Positions 44,763 through 54,818 of a DNA stretch of 64,000 bases are shown one piece after another. The stretch is from positions 51,664-115,663 of the forward strand of contig JAQTYQ010000001.1 of the NCBI GenBank assembly GCA_028688225.1, given 5' to 3'. A program made the translations under genes and the position numbers. The stretch comes from Opitutaceae bacterium (GTDB lineage: Bacteria; Verrucomicrobiota; Verrucomicrobiia; Opitutales; Opitutaceae). Position 1 is the first letter of the stretch; every line of letters starts with the position of its first letter. The notes under the pieces were generated by a model. It was not told the origin of the DNA. It did no database searches and was given only the letters and a program-made list of their open reading frames with translations.

Positions 44763-47700
44763 CGGCGGCCCGATTCGGCGCCTCCGACTCCGCCGTCCGC
44801 GCTCCTTTCCCCATGCCGTCCGCGGACAAACCTGCGCGCTGCAAAATCGCCGGCGTGTGCGCACCGGCCCGCGCCGCCGTGCTGACCACCCTCTTCCAGC
44901 GGCAGCCGGCGCCGGTGTGGCTGGTCATCACCGAGGAGCTGGGCGCTGCCGAGCAGCTCGCCGAGGATCTCCTGCTTTTCCACGAGGCGGCCGGAGACGA
45001 CTTGACGCGGGAGGTGCGGGTTTTCCCGGAGTCACTGGCCGACAGTCGCGATATGCGCGAGGCCTTTGCGGCGTCCAGCGACCGGCTGGCCGTCCTCTCG
45101 AAACTGCGGACGGTCCGGACGCTGACCGGCGCAATCAGGCCGCATGTCCCCACGCTGGTCGTGGCCACGACCCCCGCCGCCCTGTTGCAGCCCGTCCCGG
45201 CCCTGGAGGAATTCATGGGCAAGGAGATCGTCATCATGCGCGGCCAGCGGCAGCCGTTTCAGGAATTCATCGAGCAACTGCGCGCCTTCGACTACGACTC
45301 GGAGGTGGTCTGCGAGGCGCCCGGCCAGTACGCCGTGCGCGGCGGCATCATCGATGTGTATCCCGTCACCGCCACCCACCCCTACCGGCTCGACTTCCTC
45401 GGCGACGAAATCGAGGACATCCGCGCCTTTGACCCTGTGACCCAGCGCTCGGGCGACCGGATCGAGCGCCTCACGCTGTCCGGTTCCCCCCGCCTGCAAC
45501 TCGCGCCATCCGCCACCGGCCTGGCCGACTACCTCAACCCACGCACCCATCTGGCGTTCATCGAACCGGCGGCGCTGGAGGCAATCCTGAACCTGATCGC
45601 CCGCAACTCTCCGGCCGGCGTCTCCTCGCCTCCGGCCGGGCCGGCGGCCTCACTGGAGCCCCTGCTCGCCCGGTGTGCCGCGGTCTTCGGCTTGAGCGAC
45701 CTCGATGAAGCCTCGACGCTGTTCGAAGGCGCCGAGACCGAGCAGACGTGGGATACGGAGAGCCTGGTCCATCATCGCCGATATCCGGACGACGCACTGG
45801 TTGCCCATGAGCGGCTCCAGGCCGAGGAAGAGGCCCGCCACCAGTTTTTGCAGCAGGTGGCGCGTTGGCGGCAGGAGGGTTATGCAATTGTCTTCGCCGT
45901 TTCCAAGGACGGCGAGGAGCAGCGGACGCGGGAGATTCTCGGCTCCCTTCCGGAACTCAAGAAGCCGCCCCTGCGGTTTCTGCACGGCACGATCAACGAG
46001 GGTTTCCGCATCACGCCGCGCGGATCCTCCATTCTGGACTGGCCGGCGTTGGCGCGCCGGGACGGGAGTCGGGACGCCGGACTGGTTCTTGTCACCGAGA
46101 CCGAAATCTTCGGCCGCCAGCGGCAACGCCGGTCCGGGTTCCGGCGTCGCGTTCTGCCGTCCGGCAGAACCGCGCCCGCGCAGATCGACCAGCTCCTCGA
46201 CTTCTCCGAACTGGTCGAGGGCGATTTCGTCGTGCATCTGCAGCACGGCATCGCCCTCTACCGCGGTCTCACAAAGATTGAGACTGCCGATGGCGTGCGC
46301 GAGATGATCTCGCTGGAATTCGACGACAAGGTGATGCTGCACGTCCCGCTGCAGGAATCGCACCTCGTCTCGCGTTACGTCGGGCTGGCCCGGACGCATC
46401 CCCAGCTCGGGCGCATCGGCACCGGCCGCTGGGAAAAAACCCGTGCGGCCGCCGAACGGTCCACGCTTGATCTCGCCGCCCAGCTGCTGGAAATCCAGGC
46501 CAAACGCGCCGCCCAGCCCGGCCACGCTTTCGCCGCCGACTCGGCCTGGCAACGCGAGTTCGAAGCGTCGTTTCCGTTCACCGAGACGCCCGACCAACAC
46601 CGCGCGATCGTCGACGCCAAGGCCGACATGGAGCTGGCGCGTCCGATGGACCGCCTCATCTGCGGTGATGTCGGCTATGGCAAAACCGAGGTCGCCATCC
46701 GGGCCGCGTTCAAGGCCGTGCTGGACGGCCGGCAGGTGGCGGTGCTCGTGCCCACCACCGTGCTGGCGCAGCAGCACCTCAACACCTTCCGCGAGCGCAT
46801 GGCCGGCTATCCCGTGGCCGTCGAAATGCTCAGCCGTTTCCGCTCTCCGCGGGAGCAACGCAAGATCCTGGCGGCGGCCACCGCGGGTGAGATCGACATC
46901 CTCATCGGCACGCACCGCCTCATCCAGCGTGACGTCCGCTTCAAAGACCTTGGACTTGTGATCATCGACGAGGAGCAGCGCTTCGGCGTGAAGCACAAGG
47001 AGGTCTTCAAGCAATGGCGCGCCCACGTTGACATCCTGTCGATGAGCGCCACGCCCATTCCGCGCACCCTCTACCTGGCGCTGACCGGAGCGCGCGACCT
47101 CAGCGTCATCGAGACCCCGCCCGCCGACCGTCATCCCATCCAGACCATCGTCAAGCCTTACGACGAAAAACTCGTGGTTGACGCCGTCCGCCACGAAGTC
47201 CATCGGGGCGGGCAGGTTTTCTACCTGCACAACCGCGTGCTGACCATCGACCTGGTGGCGCAGCGCCTGCGCGAACTTCTGCCCGATCTGAGCATTGCCG
47301 TCGGCCATGGACAGATGGACGAAGACGACCTTGAGCGCATCATGACCGATTTTGTCGCGGGCCGCCATCAGGTGCTCGTGTGCACGACCATCATCGAGAG
47401 CGGCCTCGATATCCCCAACTGCAACACGATTCTCATTGAGGGCGCGGATCGCTTCGGCCTGTCGCAGCTCTACCAGCTCCGCGGGCGGGTCGGGCGGTTC
47501 AAGCACCAGGCCTATGCCTATCTGCTGCTGCGCCGGCACGCGCGGCTCATGGACGTCGCGCGGCAGCGTCTCAACGCCCTCCGCCAGCACAACCAGCTGG
47601 GCGCCGGCTTTCGCATCGCCATGCGCGATCTCGAACTGCGCGGCGCCGGCAATCTGCTCGGCCCGGAGCAAAGCGGGCACATTGCGGGCGTGGGGTTCGA

Positions 47701-48262
47701 GCTTTATTGCCAGCTCCTGCGCCAGAGCATCGCCCGTCTGAAGGGCGACCGCGCGGCCGCCGCCATCCGGGCGGCCGTGAAGCTCGACTTTGTGTTCGTC
47801 GGTGAAGGCCAGCCGACCGCCGGCCGCCGGCGTTATGAGGACGGCTACACCGTGCTGCGCGACGCGGAGTTGGCCCACGGCGGATGTCCCCGGATCCAGG
47901 CCCGCATCCCCTTTGACTACCTCGGAGAAACCCGCCTGCGCATTGATTTCTACCGTCGGCTGGCCCTGGCCGAGGGGCTCGCCGGGCTCCGGACCATCGA
48001 AACCGAACTGCGCGACCGCTTCGGGCGGTTTGGCGACGAAGTGCGCGCCCTGTTGCTGGTCACGGAAATACGCCTGCGGGCGGAACAAAAACAGGTGCTA
48101 TCCGTCGAATCCGAAGGCAATCGTCTCAAATGTCTGCGCCGCTCGGGGCAGCACGCGAATTTCGTCATGCCGGGAAAGAGGTTTCCCCGCTTGACCGCTT
48201 CCCGCCCGCTCCTAAGGTTGCGCGAGATCGCCGCCTTCCTGAACAACCTGCCGGAAACATGA
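44759..48262 (+). CDS. mfd: Transcription-repair coupling factor
   Basis: 1167 residues. The N-terminal UvrB-like region holds FDYDSEVVCEAPGQYAVRGG. The RNAP-interacting CarD-like domain starts at about residue 485 (SELVEGDFVVHLQHGIALYR). The translocase has Walker A CGDVGYGKTEVAIRAAF, IIDEEQRFGVKHKE (DEEQ box) and QLRGRVGRFK, followed by the TRCF C-terminal domain. Mfd removes stalled RNA polymerase and recruits UvrA. The linker before the CarD-like domain contains a palindromic DNA repeat coding VLPSGRT. It is coupled to rnc upstream and to the PPIase gene downstream (ATGA overlap). Confidence 0.95.
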   Translation: MTAARFGASDSAVRAPFPMPSADKPARCKIAGVCAPARAAVLTTLFQRQPAPVWLVITEELGAAEQLAEDLLLFHEAAGDDLTREVRVFPESLADSRDMREAFAASSDRLAVLSKLRTVRTLTGAIRPHVPTLVVATTPAALLQPVPALEEFMGKEIVIMRGQRQPFQEFIEQLRAFDYDSEVVCEAPGQYAVRGGIIDVYPVTATHPYRLDFLGDEIEDIRAFDPVTQRSGDRIERLTLSGSPRLQLAPSATGLADYLNPRTHLAFIEPAALEAILNLIARNSPAGVSSPPAGPAASLEPLLARCAAVFGLSDLDEASTLFEGAETEQTWDTESLVHHRRYPDDALVAHERLQAEEEARHQFLQQVARWRQEGYAIVFAVSKDGEEQRTREILGSLPELKKPPLRFLHGTINEGFRITPRGSSILDWPALARRDGSRDAGLVLVTETEIFGRQRQRRSGFRRRVLPSGRTAPAQIDQLLDFSELVEGDFVVHLQHGIALYRGLTKIETADGVREMISLEFDDKVMLHVPLQESHLVSRYVGLARTHPQLGRIGTGRWEKTRAAAERSTLDLAAQLLEIQAKRAAQPGHAFAADSAWQREFEASFPFTETPDQHRAIVDAKADMELARPMDRLICGDVGYGKTEVAIRAAFKAVLDGRQVAVLVPTTVLAQQHLNTFRERMAGYPVAVEMLSRFRSPREQRKILAAATAGEIDILIGTHRLIQRDVRFKDLGLVIIDEEQRFGVKHKEVFKQWRAHVDILSMSATPIPRTLYLALTGARDLSVIETPPADRHPIQTIVKPYDEKLVVDAVRHEVHRGGQVFYLHNRVLTIDLVAQRLRELLPDLSIAVGHGQMDEDDLERIMTDFVAGRHQVLVCTTIIESGLDIPNCNTILIEGADRFGLSQLYQLRGRVGRFKHQAYAYLLLRRHARLMDVARQRLNALRQHNQLGAGFRIAMRDLELRGAGNLLGPEQSGHIAGVGFELYCQLLRQSIARLKGDRAAAAIRAAVKLDFVFVGEGQPTAGRRRYEDGYTVLRDAELAHGGCPRIQARIPFDYLGETRLRIDFYRRLALAEGLAGLRTIETELRDRFGRFGDEVRALLLVTEIRLRAEQKQVLSVESEGNRLKCLRRSGQHANFVMPGKRFPRLTASRPLLRLREIAAFLNNLPET
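46151..46170. repeat. Palindromic repeat inside mfd
   Basis: GTTCTGCCGTCCGGCAGAAC is a 20-bp palindrome within the mfd frame. The inverted complement of 19566-19585 matches it at 19 of 20 positions, and relatives occur at 19712-19759 and 41004-41027. Confidence 0.65.
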
Positions 48263-49284
48263 TCCATCCCCGCGTCGCTGCCGTCAGCGTCTTGCTCCTC
48301 TTCACCGCTGCCTCCTCCCTTCGCGCCCAGCAGCAGCAGGCCCCGGCGGTGAATGACGGCCTCGACTTGCGCTTTGCCAACGGCATCGCCGCCATCGTGG
48401 AGGACAAGATCATCACCGTGGATGACATCCGCCGCGAGATCGCCCCACTGATTCCCACGCTGCAAAAAGAGTCCCGTAACGAAAAGGAGTTCAACGAGAA
48501 GCTGGAGGCCCTGCAGGACGACGTCATCCAGAACCTCATCGATCGCGTCCTCATCGTCAAAGAGTTCAACAGGCCCAAGGACGGCGACGAGAGCAACAGG
48601 CGCCAGGTCCCCGCCAGTATCATCGACAACCAGATCGCCGAGATCCAGATCACCCAGTTTGACGGCGATCGCTCCAAGTTTCTCGCCTATCTCCACTCGC
48701 GCGGCATGACCCTCAAGGAATACCGCAAGGAGGTGGAGGACGACATCATCTACAACTACATGCGGCAGCAACAGCGCAAGTCGCAGAGCATTGTCAGCCC
48801 GGTCAAGGTCGAGACCTATTACAAGGAGAACAAGGACCGCTTTTACCAGGAGGACACCGCGCTGCTGCGTGTGATCCAGTTTACGCGCAAAAACGGGGAG
48901 ACCGACCCCGTGCTGCGCGCCAAGGCGGAGGAAGCGCTGGAAAAATTCCGCACCGGAGAACCATTTGCCGAGCTTGCCCGGCAATACAGCCAGGACACGC
49001 GTCGCAGCAAAGGCGGCGACTGGGGCTGGACCAAGCGCTCCGACATCCGCAAGGAATTCAGCGACACGCTCTTCAACCTGAAGAAAGGCGATGTCAGTCC
49101 GCCCATCATCATCCCGGAGGGCTGCTTCCTGCTCTACGTCGAGGATCGCAAGTATGCCGGCATCCAGCCCATCGACGAAGTACGCGACGAGATCGAGCAT
49201 ATCCTTGCACAGCAGATGACCCGGCAGTCGCAGGAACGCTGGCTCGAGCGTCTGCGCCGCAATGGCTACGTGAAAATGTTCTGA
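48259..49284 (+). CDS. SurA-like periplasmic peptidyl-prolyl isomerase
   Basis: 341 residues. The signal peptide is MIHPRVAAVSVLLLFTAASS. The N-terminal chaperone part has NGIAAIVEDKIITVDDIRRE, typical of SurA/PpiD relatives. A parvulin domain at about 190-290 includes FAELARQYSQDTRRSKGGDW and FNLKKGDVSPPIIIPEGCFL. It helps outer-membrane proteins fold. ATG 48259 overlaps the mfd stop by 4 nt. A surA-like gene after mfd is an order seen in other bacteria. Confidence 0.9.
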   Translation: MIHPRVAAVSVLLLFTAASSLRAQQQQAPAVNDGLDLRFANGIAAIVEDKIITVDDIRREIAPLIPTLQKESRNEKEFNEKLEALQDDVIQNLIDRVLIVKEFNRPKDGDESNRRQVPASIIDNQIAEIQITQFDGDRSKFLAYLHSRGMTLKEYRKEVEDDIIYNYMRQQQRKSQSIVSPVKVETYYKENKDRFYQEDTALLRVIQFTRKNGETDPVLRAKAEEALEKFRTGEPFAELARQYSQDTRRSKGGDWGWTKRSDIRKEFSDTLFNLKKGDVSPPIIIPEGCFLLYVEDRKYAGIQPIDEVRDEIEHILAQQMTRQSQERWLERLRRNGYVKMF

Positions 49285-49447
49285 GTCCCGGGTCGGCCGC
49301 GTCGGGAAGGCCGGACTTGAGTCAGCAACGGCGGAGGGAGCCGGAATCGCGCCGGTCCGGTGCGGCAACCATCGCTGATTGGGCGCATAAATCCACACGG
49401 CGGATTTTCCTTTTCTTGGAATCTCCTTTCCCAATCATGCTGGCGGT

Positions 49448-50170
49448 GTGAATGCCCGCGATACTCCCTTTTCACTGCGGCTGCGTGAACTCGCCCTGGG
49501 CGAGCGGCCGCAGGAACGGCTTGAACGGTTTGGCGCGGCCGCACTGAGCGATACCGAGCTGCTCGCCATGCTGCTGCGGAGTGGCAGCGCGGGCATGGAT
49601 GTGCTCGCGCTCGCCTCGCGACTGGTTGCCGAGGCGGGCTCGCTGGCCGGCCTCATCTCGTGGACGGAAGCTGATTTCCGCCGGTTGAAAGGCATCGGCC
49701 GCGTGAAAGCGCTGCAACTCGTGGCCATGATGGAAATTGCCCGCCGTGTCCTCGGGCAAAGCCAAGGCGAGGCCCCGCTGCTCAACCGTCCGGAGCTCAT
49801 TTTCGCCTACTTCCAGCCGATCATCTCCGGCCTGGCGGTGGAGAAGCTCTGGGTGTTGTGCTTGAATCGGAAGAACCGGCTCATCAAGCGCGTGGAGGTG
49901 ACCTCCGGCACGGCCACCAGCAGCCTGGTCCACCCGCGGGAGGTCTTTCGCTCGGCCATCCGCGAGGCGGCCACCGCCGTGATTTGCGCGCACAACCATC
50001 CCAGCGGCGATCCGGCGCCGAGCGCGGCCGATCTGCAAGTGACCAGGCGACTGCGGGAAGCGGCCCAAGCCGTGGATATCGAACTGGCGGATCATCTCAT
50101 CCTCGGAACGAAGACGGCCGACCCGACCAACCGAGGTTATTACAGTTTCCGCGAAGCCGGGCTGCTGTAA
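49448..50170 (+). CDS. radC: RadC/YsxA-family JAB-domain protein
   Basis: 240 residues, GTG start at 49448. The N-terminal helical part ends with WTEADFRRLKGIGRVKALQL, a helix-hairpin-helix. The JAB/MPN metal site is AHNHPSGDPAPSAADLQVTR. The protein was named for DNA repair, but that role in E. coli was later withdrawn; a metalloprotease-like activity is plausible. Length is normal for RadC. It is followed by a bidirectional terminator shared with the convergent pilin gene. Confidence 0.92.
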   Translation: MNARDTPFSLRLRELALGERPQERLERFGAAALSDTELLAMLLRSGSAGMDVLALASRLVAEAGSLAGLISWTEADFRRLKGIGRVKALQLVAMMEIARRVLGQSQGEAPLLNRPELIFAYFQPIISGLAVEKLWVLCLNRKNRLIKRVEVTSGTATSSLVHPREVFRSAIREAATAVICAHNHPSGDPAPSAADLQVTRRLREAAQAVDIELADHLILGTKTADPTNRGYYSFREAGLL

Positions 50171-50216
50171 CCTTAACCGCATCAGAAGCGGAAAGCTCCA
50201 TCCGGAAGGCCGGAAG

Positions 50217-50251
50217 CAAAAAACCGCCCGTTTCTTCACGGACGGTTTTTG
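50217..50251. terminator. Bidirectional intrinsic terminator between radC and the pilin gene
   Basis: ACCGCCCGT (50223-50231) and ACGGACGGT (50238-50246) pair with one mismatch. There are six A before and five T after, so the hairpin can terminate both convergent genes. Confidence 0.82.
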
Positions 50252-50274
50252 CGCACCAAGATGGTAACAAAAGC

Positions 50275-50628
50275 CTACTGGGCGAAGGTCAGCGTGCGGA
50301 GGCCGGCAATGTTGGTGACCATGATCGGTGTGCGCTCAGTAAACTGGGCCGGGTAGCTCTCATTGGCCACGGTATTCAGTGCCTTCACATAGGCGGACGA
50401 ACCAACCAGTGAGGTGATGTCGGCCGTGGATACGCCATACTCCAGAAAGTACTGATCGGCCGCCGCACCAAGCTCACGCATGTTGTTCAGCACCGTTTTG
50501 TCCTGGGAACTGGCGCGGACCTTCTGAAACGCGGGGATCGCCATCGCCGCGAGCAAACCGATGATGACCACGACGATCATTATTTCAACAAGAGTGAAGC
50601 CCTTGTTGAATCGAGTTACTGCATTCAT
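50275..50628 (-). CDS. Type IV pilin/pseudopilin-like protein
   Basis: 117 residues from ATG 50628. A short leader MNAVTRFNKG is cut before FTLVEIMIVVVIIGLLAAMA, the class III prepilin signature with Glu at position 5 of the mature protein, followed by IPAFQKVRASSQDKTVLNNM. The globular part is only about 75 residues and lacks the paired cysteines of true major pilins, so a minor pilin or type II secretion pseudopilin is likely. A PilB/GspE ATPase gene is present at 61249. An 8-bp inverted repeat sits about 70 bp upstream. Confidence 0.88.
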   Translation of the reverse strand: MNAVTRFNKGFTLVEIMIVVVIIGLLAAMAIPAFQKVRASSQDKTVLNNMRELGAAADQYFLEYGVSTADITSLVGSSAYVKALNTVANESYPAQFTERTPIMVTNIAGLRTLTFAQ

Positions 50629-51041
50629 GGGGTAGTAATGTGGAATGATACATAATAAGAATAAGAAAGCTCCCTGCTCACCCGGGAGTAAGTGCAATCA
50701 AATTTCATTTTGATTGGGCCTACAAGCAGGAATACTCACGAGAGCCTGGATAGATTGGGTCAGATGCCGCTCGAAGTTCGGCCCGAGAAGCCATTTGACA
50801 GCATATGGTCAAGCAAGCGGCTTTGCCTCTGCCGGCACGAAAAATTGGCGCCCGTTGGCGGGTGCATGCCAAAAGTTCTCCGGTCTTCCGCGTTCCTACC
50901 CTGCCTTCACGACAAACGTCATTCTCCCGCGTGGCGGCCAGCCGTTACTCAGAAAGGCAGCCGCGCGCCACCGGTCCCAGCATGATTCGTCGCATCCCCA
51001 TAAACTGGCCACCGACCGGCACGGATGGCCCGGCCTCAAAT
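50629..51041. other. Intergenic region upstream of the pilin gene
   Basis: About 410 bp without a supported gene. Near the pilin start are an AT-rich stretch (50640-50670) that may be its promoter and an inverted repeat at 50695-50716. The remainder up to tRNA-Tyr shows nothing clear. Confidence 0.45.
50695..50716. promoter_or_regulatory. Inverted repeat upstream of the pilin gene
   Basis: CAATCAAA and TTTGATTG are perfect 8-bp inverted repeats with a 6-nt spacer, 67 nt before the pilin ATG. It may be an operator or upstream activation site; no sigma-54 consensus is clear. Confidence 0.45.
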
Positions 51042-51128
51042 TGGTGGTGGGTGATGGATTCGAACCATCGAAGGTCGGAGACCAATTGATTTACAGTCAA
51101 TCGCGTTTGGCCACTTCGCTAACCCACC
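51042..51128 (-). tRNA. tRNA-Tyr (anticodon GTA)
   Basis: An 87-nt class II tRNA with a long variable arm. Acceptor GGTGGGT pairs ACCCACC, A discriminator, encoded CCA. The anticodon arm GATTGA-CTGTAAA-TCAATT gives GTA. The T arm is GATGG-TTCGAAT-CCATC. It is downstream of tpiA on the same strand. Confidence 0.97.
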
Positions 51129-51312
51129 GCACAAAAGGAGCGGTCTAGTTCACGCCTCACCTTTCAAAGGGCAAGGACTTTTTCTGATTTCACAGTCGCT
51201 GCCATGTCTGGAAAACCCAGGGCAAGAACCGGAACGCTGGGATCCCCGCTCGAACTCGCCCAGCGGGTCCGGCGAGCCGCGGCAAGCCCTTCCTTTTACT
51301 GCTGCAACCGCG

Positions 51313-52083
51313 TTATTTCGTGGCCGCCGCAGCCTTGACAAGATCCACAAACGAGCGCGCTTCGAGAGAGGCACCGCCGATCAAGCCGCCGTCGATATCC
51401 TTCTGTGCCAGCAGCTCGGGCGCGTTGGCCGGTTTCATCGATCCGCCATACAGGATGCGGATCTTCTGCGCCACCGGCTCGCCAAAGAGCTTGCTCAGCA
51501 GGCTGCGGATGAAGGCATGCACCTCCTGCGCCTGCTCCGTGGTCGCCACCCGGCCGGTGCCGATCGCCCAGACCGGCTCGTAGGCAATGACCACGCTGGT
51601 CGCGAGCTCCTTGCTGACGCCTTGCAACCCGTGTTCAACTTGGGTCTGGACGACCTTGAGCGTGGCGCCTGATTCACGCTCCTGCAGGGTTTCGCCGACG
51701 CAGACGATGGGCTTGAGCTGGCTCTTGAGCGCGGCCAACACCTTCTGGTTGATGAGGGCGTCGGACTCCTTGAAGAAGGTGCGGCGCTCACTATGGCCGA
51801 GGATGACGTAGCTGGTGAAGAGGGCCCGGAGCATCGCGGCCGAAATCTCACCCGTGTAGGCGCCGGCCGGCTCGGTGTGCATGTTTTGCGCCCCGAGCTT
51901 GATGGCGGTCCCTTCAAGCGCGCGGGCAACACTTTCGAGCGCCGTAAACGGCGGGCAGACGACGATCTCGACGTCGTGCTCCTTGCCGACGACCGTGACG
52001 ATCTCCTTCACCAGACTCACCGCATCGGCGGAGGTCTTGTTCATCTTCCAATTCCCGGCGATGAGCTTTTTGCGCAGCAACAT
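51313..52083 (-). CDS. tpiA: Triosephosphate isomerase
   Basis: 256 residues from ATG 52083 (MLLRKKLIAGNWKMN). An upstream ATG at 52116 would add 11 residues absent from most TIMs. The catalytic set is complete: Lys in GNWKMN, His in YVILGHSERR, Glu in IAYEPVWAIGTGR, and the phosphate loop RILYGGSMKPAN. It interconverts DHAP and glyceraldehyde-3-P. It is the third gene of the gap-pgk-tpiA operon, 169 bp after pgk with this start. Confidence 0.96.
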   Translation of the reverse strand: MLLRKKLIAGNWKMNKTSADAVSLVKEIVTVVGKEHDVEIVVCPPFTALESVARALEGTAIKLGAQNMHTEPAGAYTGEISAAMLRALFTSYVILGHSERRTFFKESDALINQKVLAALKSQLKPIVCVGETLQERESGATLKVVQTQVEHGLQGVSKELATSVVIAYEPVWAIGTGRVATTEQAQEVHAFIRSLLSKLFGEPVAQKIRILYGGSMKPANAPELLAQKDIDGGLIGGASLEARSFVDLVKAAAATK

Positions 52084-52252
52084 GGACGGGGTGGAGGGAG
52101 AGGAAGCGATGGTCATGCTAGGTAAGGTGTCGGGGCGAGATGATGGTGGAATGAAATCAAACCAGATACTTGTCCGTTTTGCCGGCGACGGGCAAGCTTG
52201 CTTGCGGATTCCGGCGGCAGCGAAACCGGACCGTCACCGGGCGGAGGAATAA

Positions 52253-53506
52253 TCAAACGGTGTCGAGTGCCGCCACGCCGGGCAGCACCCTGCCCTCCAG
52301 AAATTCGAGACTGGCGCCGCCGCCGGTGGAGCAGTGCGTGACTTTGTCGACAATCTTGAACTTCTTGGCCGCCGTGGCGGTGTCGCCGCCACCGACGACG
52401 GTCGTGGCACCGGCCGCAGTGGCCTGGGCGATGGCCGCGGCCATCGCCTTGGTGGAGTCGGCAAACTTGTCGAACTCAAACACACCGGAAGGACCGTTCC
52501 AGACGATGGTCTTGGCCCGGCCGACAGCCTGCGTGAAGAGTTCGATCGACTTCGGCCCCGCATCGAGCCCCCTCCAGCCCGCGGGGATGCCCTCTTTTTC
52601 GGAGACCAGTTTGGTGTTGGCCGCGGCGTCGAACTTGTCGCCACACAAGAAATCGACCGGCAGCGTGATCTTCACGCCCTTGCTTTTCGCCTTGGCGAAG
52701 AGCTCCTGGGCGATCTTCGCGCCCGCGGGATCGTAGAGGCTGTCGCCGATCGCCATGCCTTCGAGTTCCTTCTTGAAGGTGAAGGCCATGCCGCCGCCGA
52801 TGATGATCTCATTGGCTTTTTCGAGGAGATTGTTGATGAGCGGGATCTTGTCCGCAATTTTGGCGCCACCGAGGATGGCCAGCAACGGACGCTGCGGGTG
52901 ATCGAGCACCGCGGTGAAGGCCTTGAGTTCGGCCTCCATCAGGAAGCCGGCGACCTTCTGGGATAGCTTGACTCCGACCATCGATGAATGGGCCCGGTGC
53001 GCCGTGCCGAAGGCGTCGTTCACATAGACATCGCCCAGCCGCGAAAGGCTGACCCGGAAGGCCTCGACCGCCTTCGGATCGGCTTTGATCGAAGTGCCGT
53101 CATCCTGCTTGATTTTGCCCTCTTCCTCGATGTGGAAGCGGAGGTTCTCGAGCAGCACGACGGCGCCGGCCTGGAGCGCGCCGGGCGCGCAGGCTCTTTC
53201 GATCTCGGGGCCAGCGCAATCCGCCAGGAATCGTACCGGCTTGCCGAGCAGCTCCTGCAGTTTCGCAGCAACCGGTTTCAGGCTGTATTTGGCGACCACC
53301 TTGCCGTCGGGCCGGCCCAGGTGGGACATGAGGACGACGGAGGCGCCGTGGTCGAGCGCATACTTGATGGTCGGAAGGGCCGCCACGATGCGCTGCGGGT
53401 TGGTGATGGCACCGGTGGCCTTGTCCTGCGGGACGTTGAAATCCACGCGCATCAGCACGCGCTTGCCGGCGACATCGATATCGCGAATAGTTTTGTACCT
53501 GGCCAT
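52253..53506 (-). CDS. pgk: Phosphoglycerate kinase
   Basis: 417 residues. Motifs are [14 protein letters not shown] at the start, [47 protein letters not shown], and the nucleotide-binding [14 protein letters not shown] followed by [17 protein letters not shown]. It transfers phosphate from 1,3-bisphosphoglycerate to ADP. It lies 102 bp after gap in the glycolytic operon. Length is normal. Confidence 0.96.
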   Translation of the reverse strand: MARYKTIRDIDVAGKRVLMRVDFNVPQDKATGAITNPQRIVAALPTIKYALDHGASVVLMSHLGRPDGKVVAKYSLKPVAAKLQELLGKPVRFLADCAGPEIERACAPGALQAGAVVLLENLRFHIEEEGKIKQDDGTSIKADPKAVEAFRVSLSRLGDVYVNDAFGTAHRAHSSMVGVKLSQKVAGFLMEAELKAFTAVLDHPQRPLLAILGGAKIADKIPLINNLLEKANEIIIGGGMAFTFKKELEGMAIGDSLYDPAGAKIAQELFAKAKSKGVKITLPVDFLCGDKFDAAANTKLVSEKEGIPAGWRGLDAGPKSIELFTQAVGRAKTIVWNGPSGVFEFDKFADSTKAMAAAIAQATAAGATTVVGGGDTATAAKKFKIVDKVTHCSTGGGASLEFLEGRVLPGVAALDTV

Positions 53507-53608
53507 GATGGAAGTTGACCACGGATTACACCGACGGGCACGGATGGGTCACTCCAGTATCCGTGGGCATCCGCATAATCCGCGGCCGGCTTGGTTCGAT
53601 GCTGCGTG

Positions 53609-54688
<1,080 letters not shown>

Positions 54689-54818
54689 TTATTAGTATTC
54701 TGATTCAGGTGAATGCGGCCACAAGCCGCCAAGCTAATGGACTCAAGAGCAGCATCCCGGCTTTGGCAAGAGTCTTGCACGCGGCATAATCGGCGGGAAA
54801 AGAACGAAGGTGGCAGCC

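Noticed and set aside
45650..48088. Long minus-strand open frame (812 codons)
   Set aside because: Antisense to mfd and without recognisable domains.
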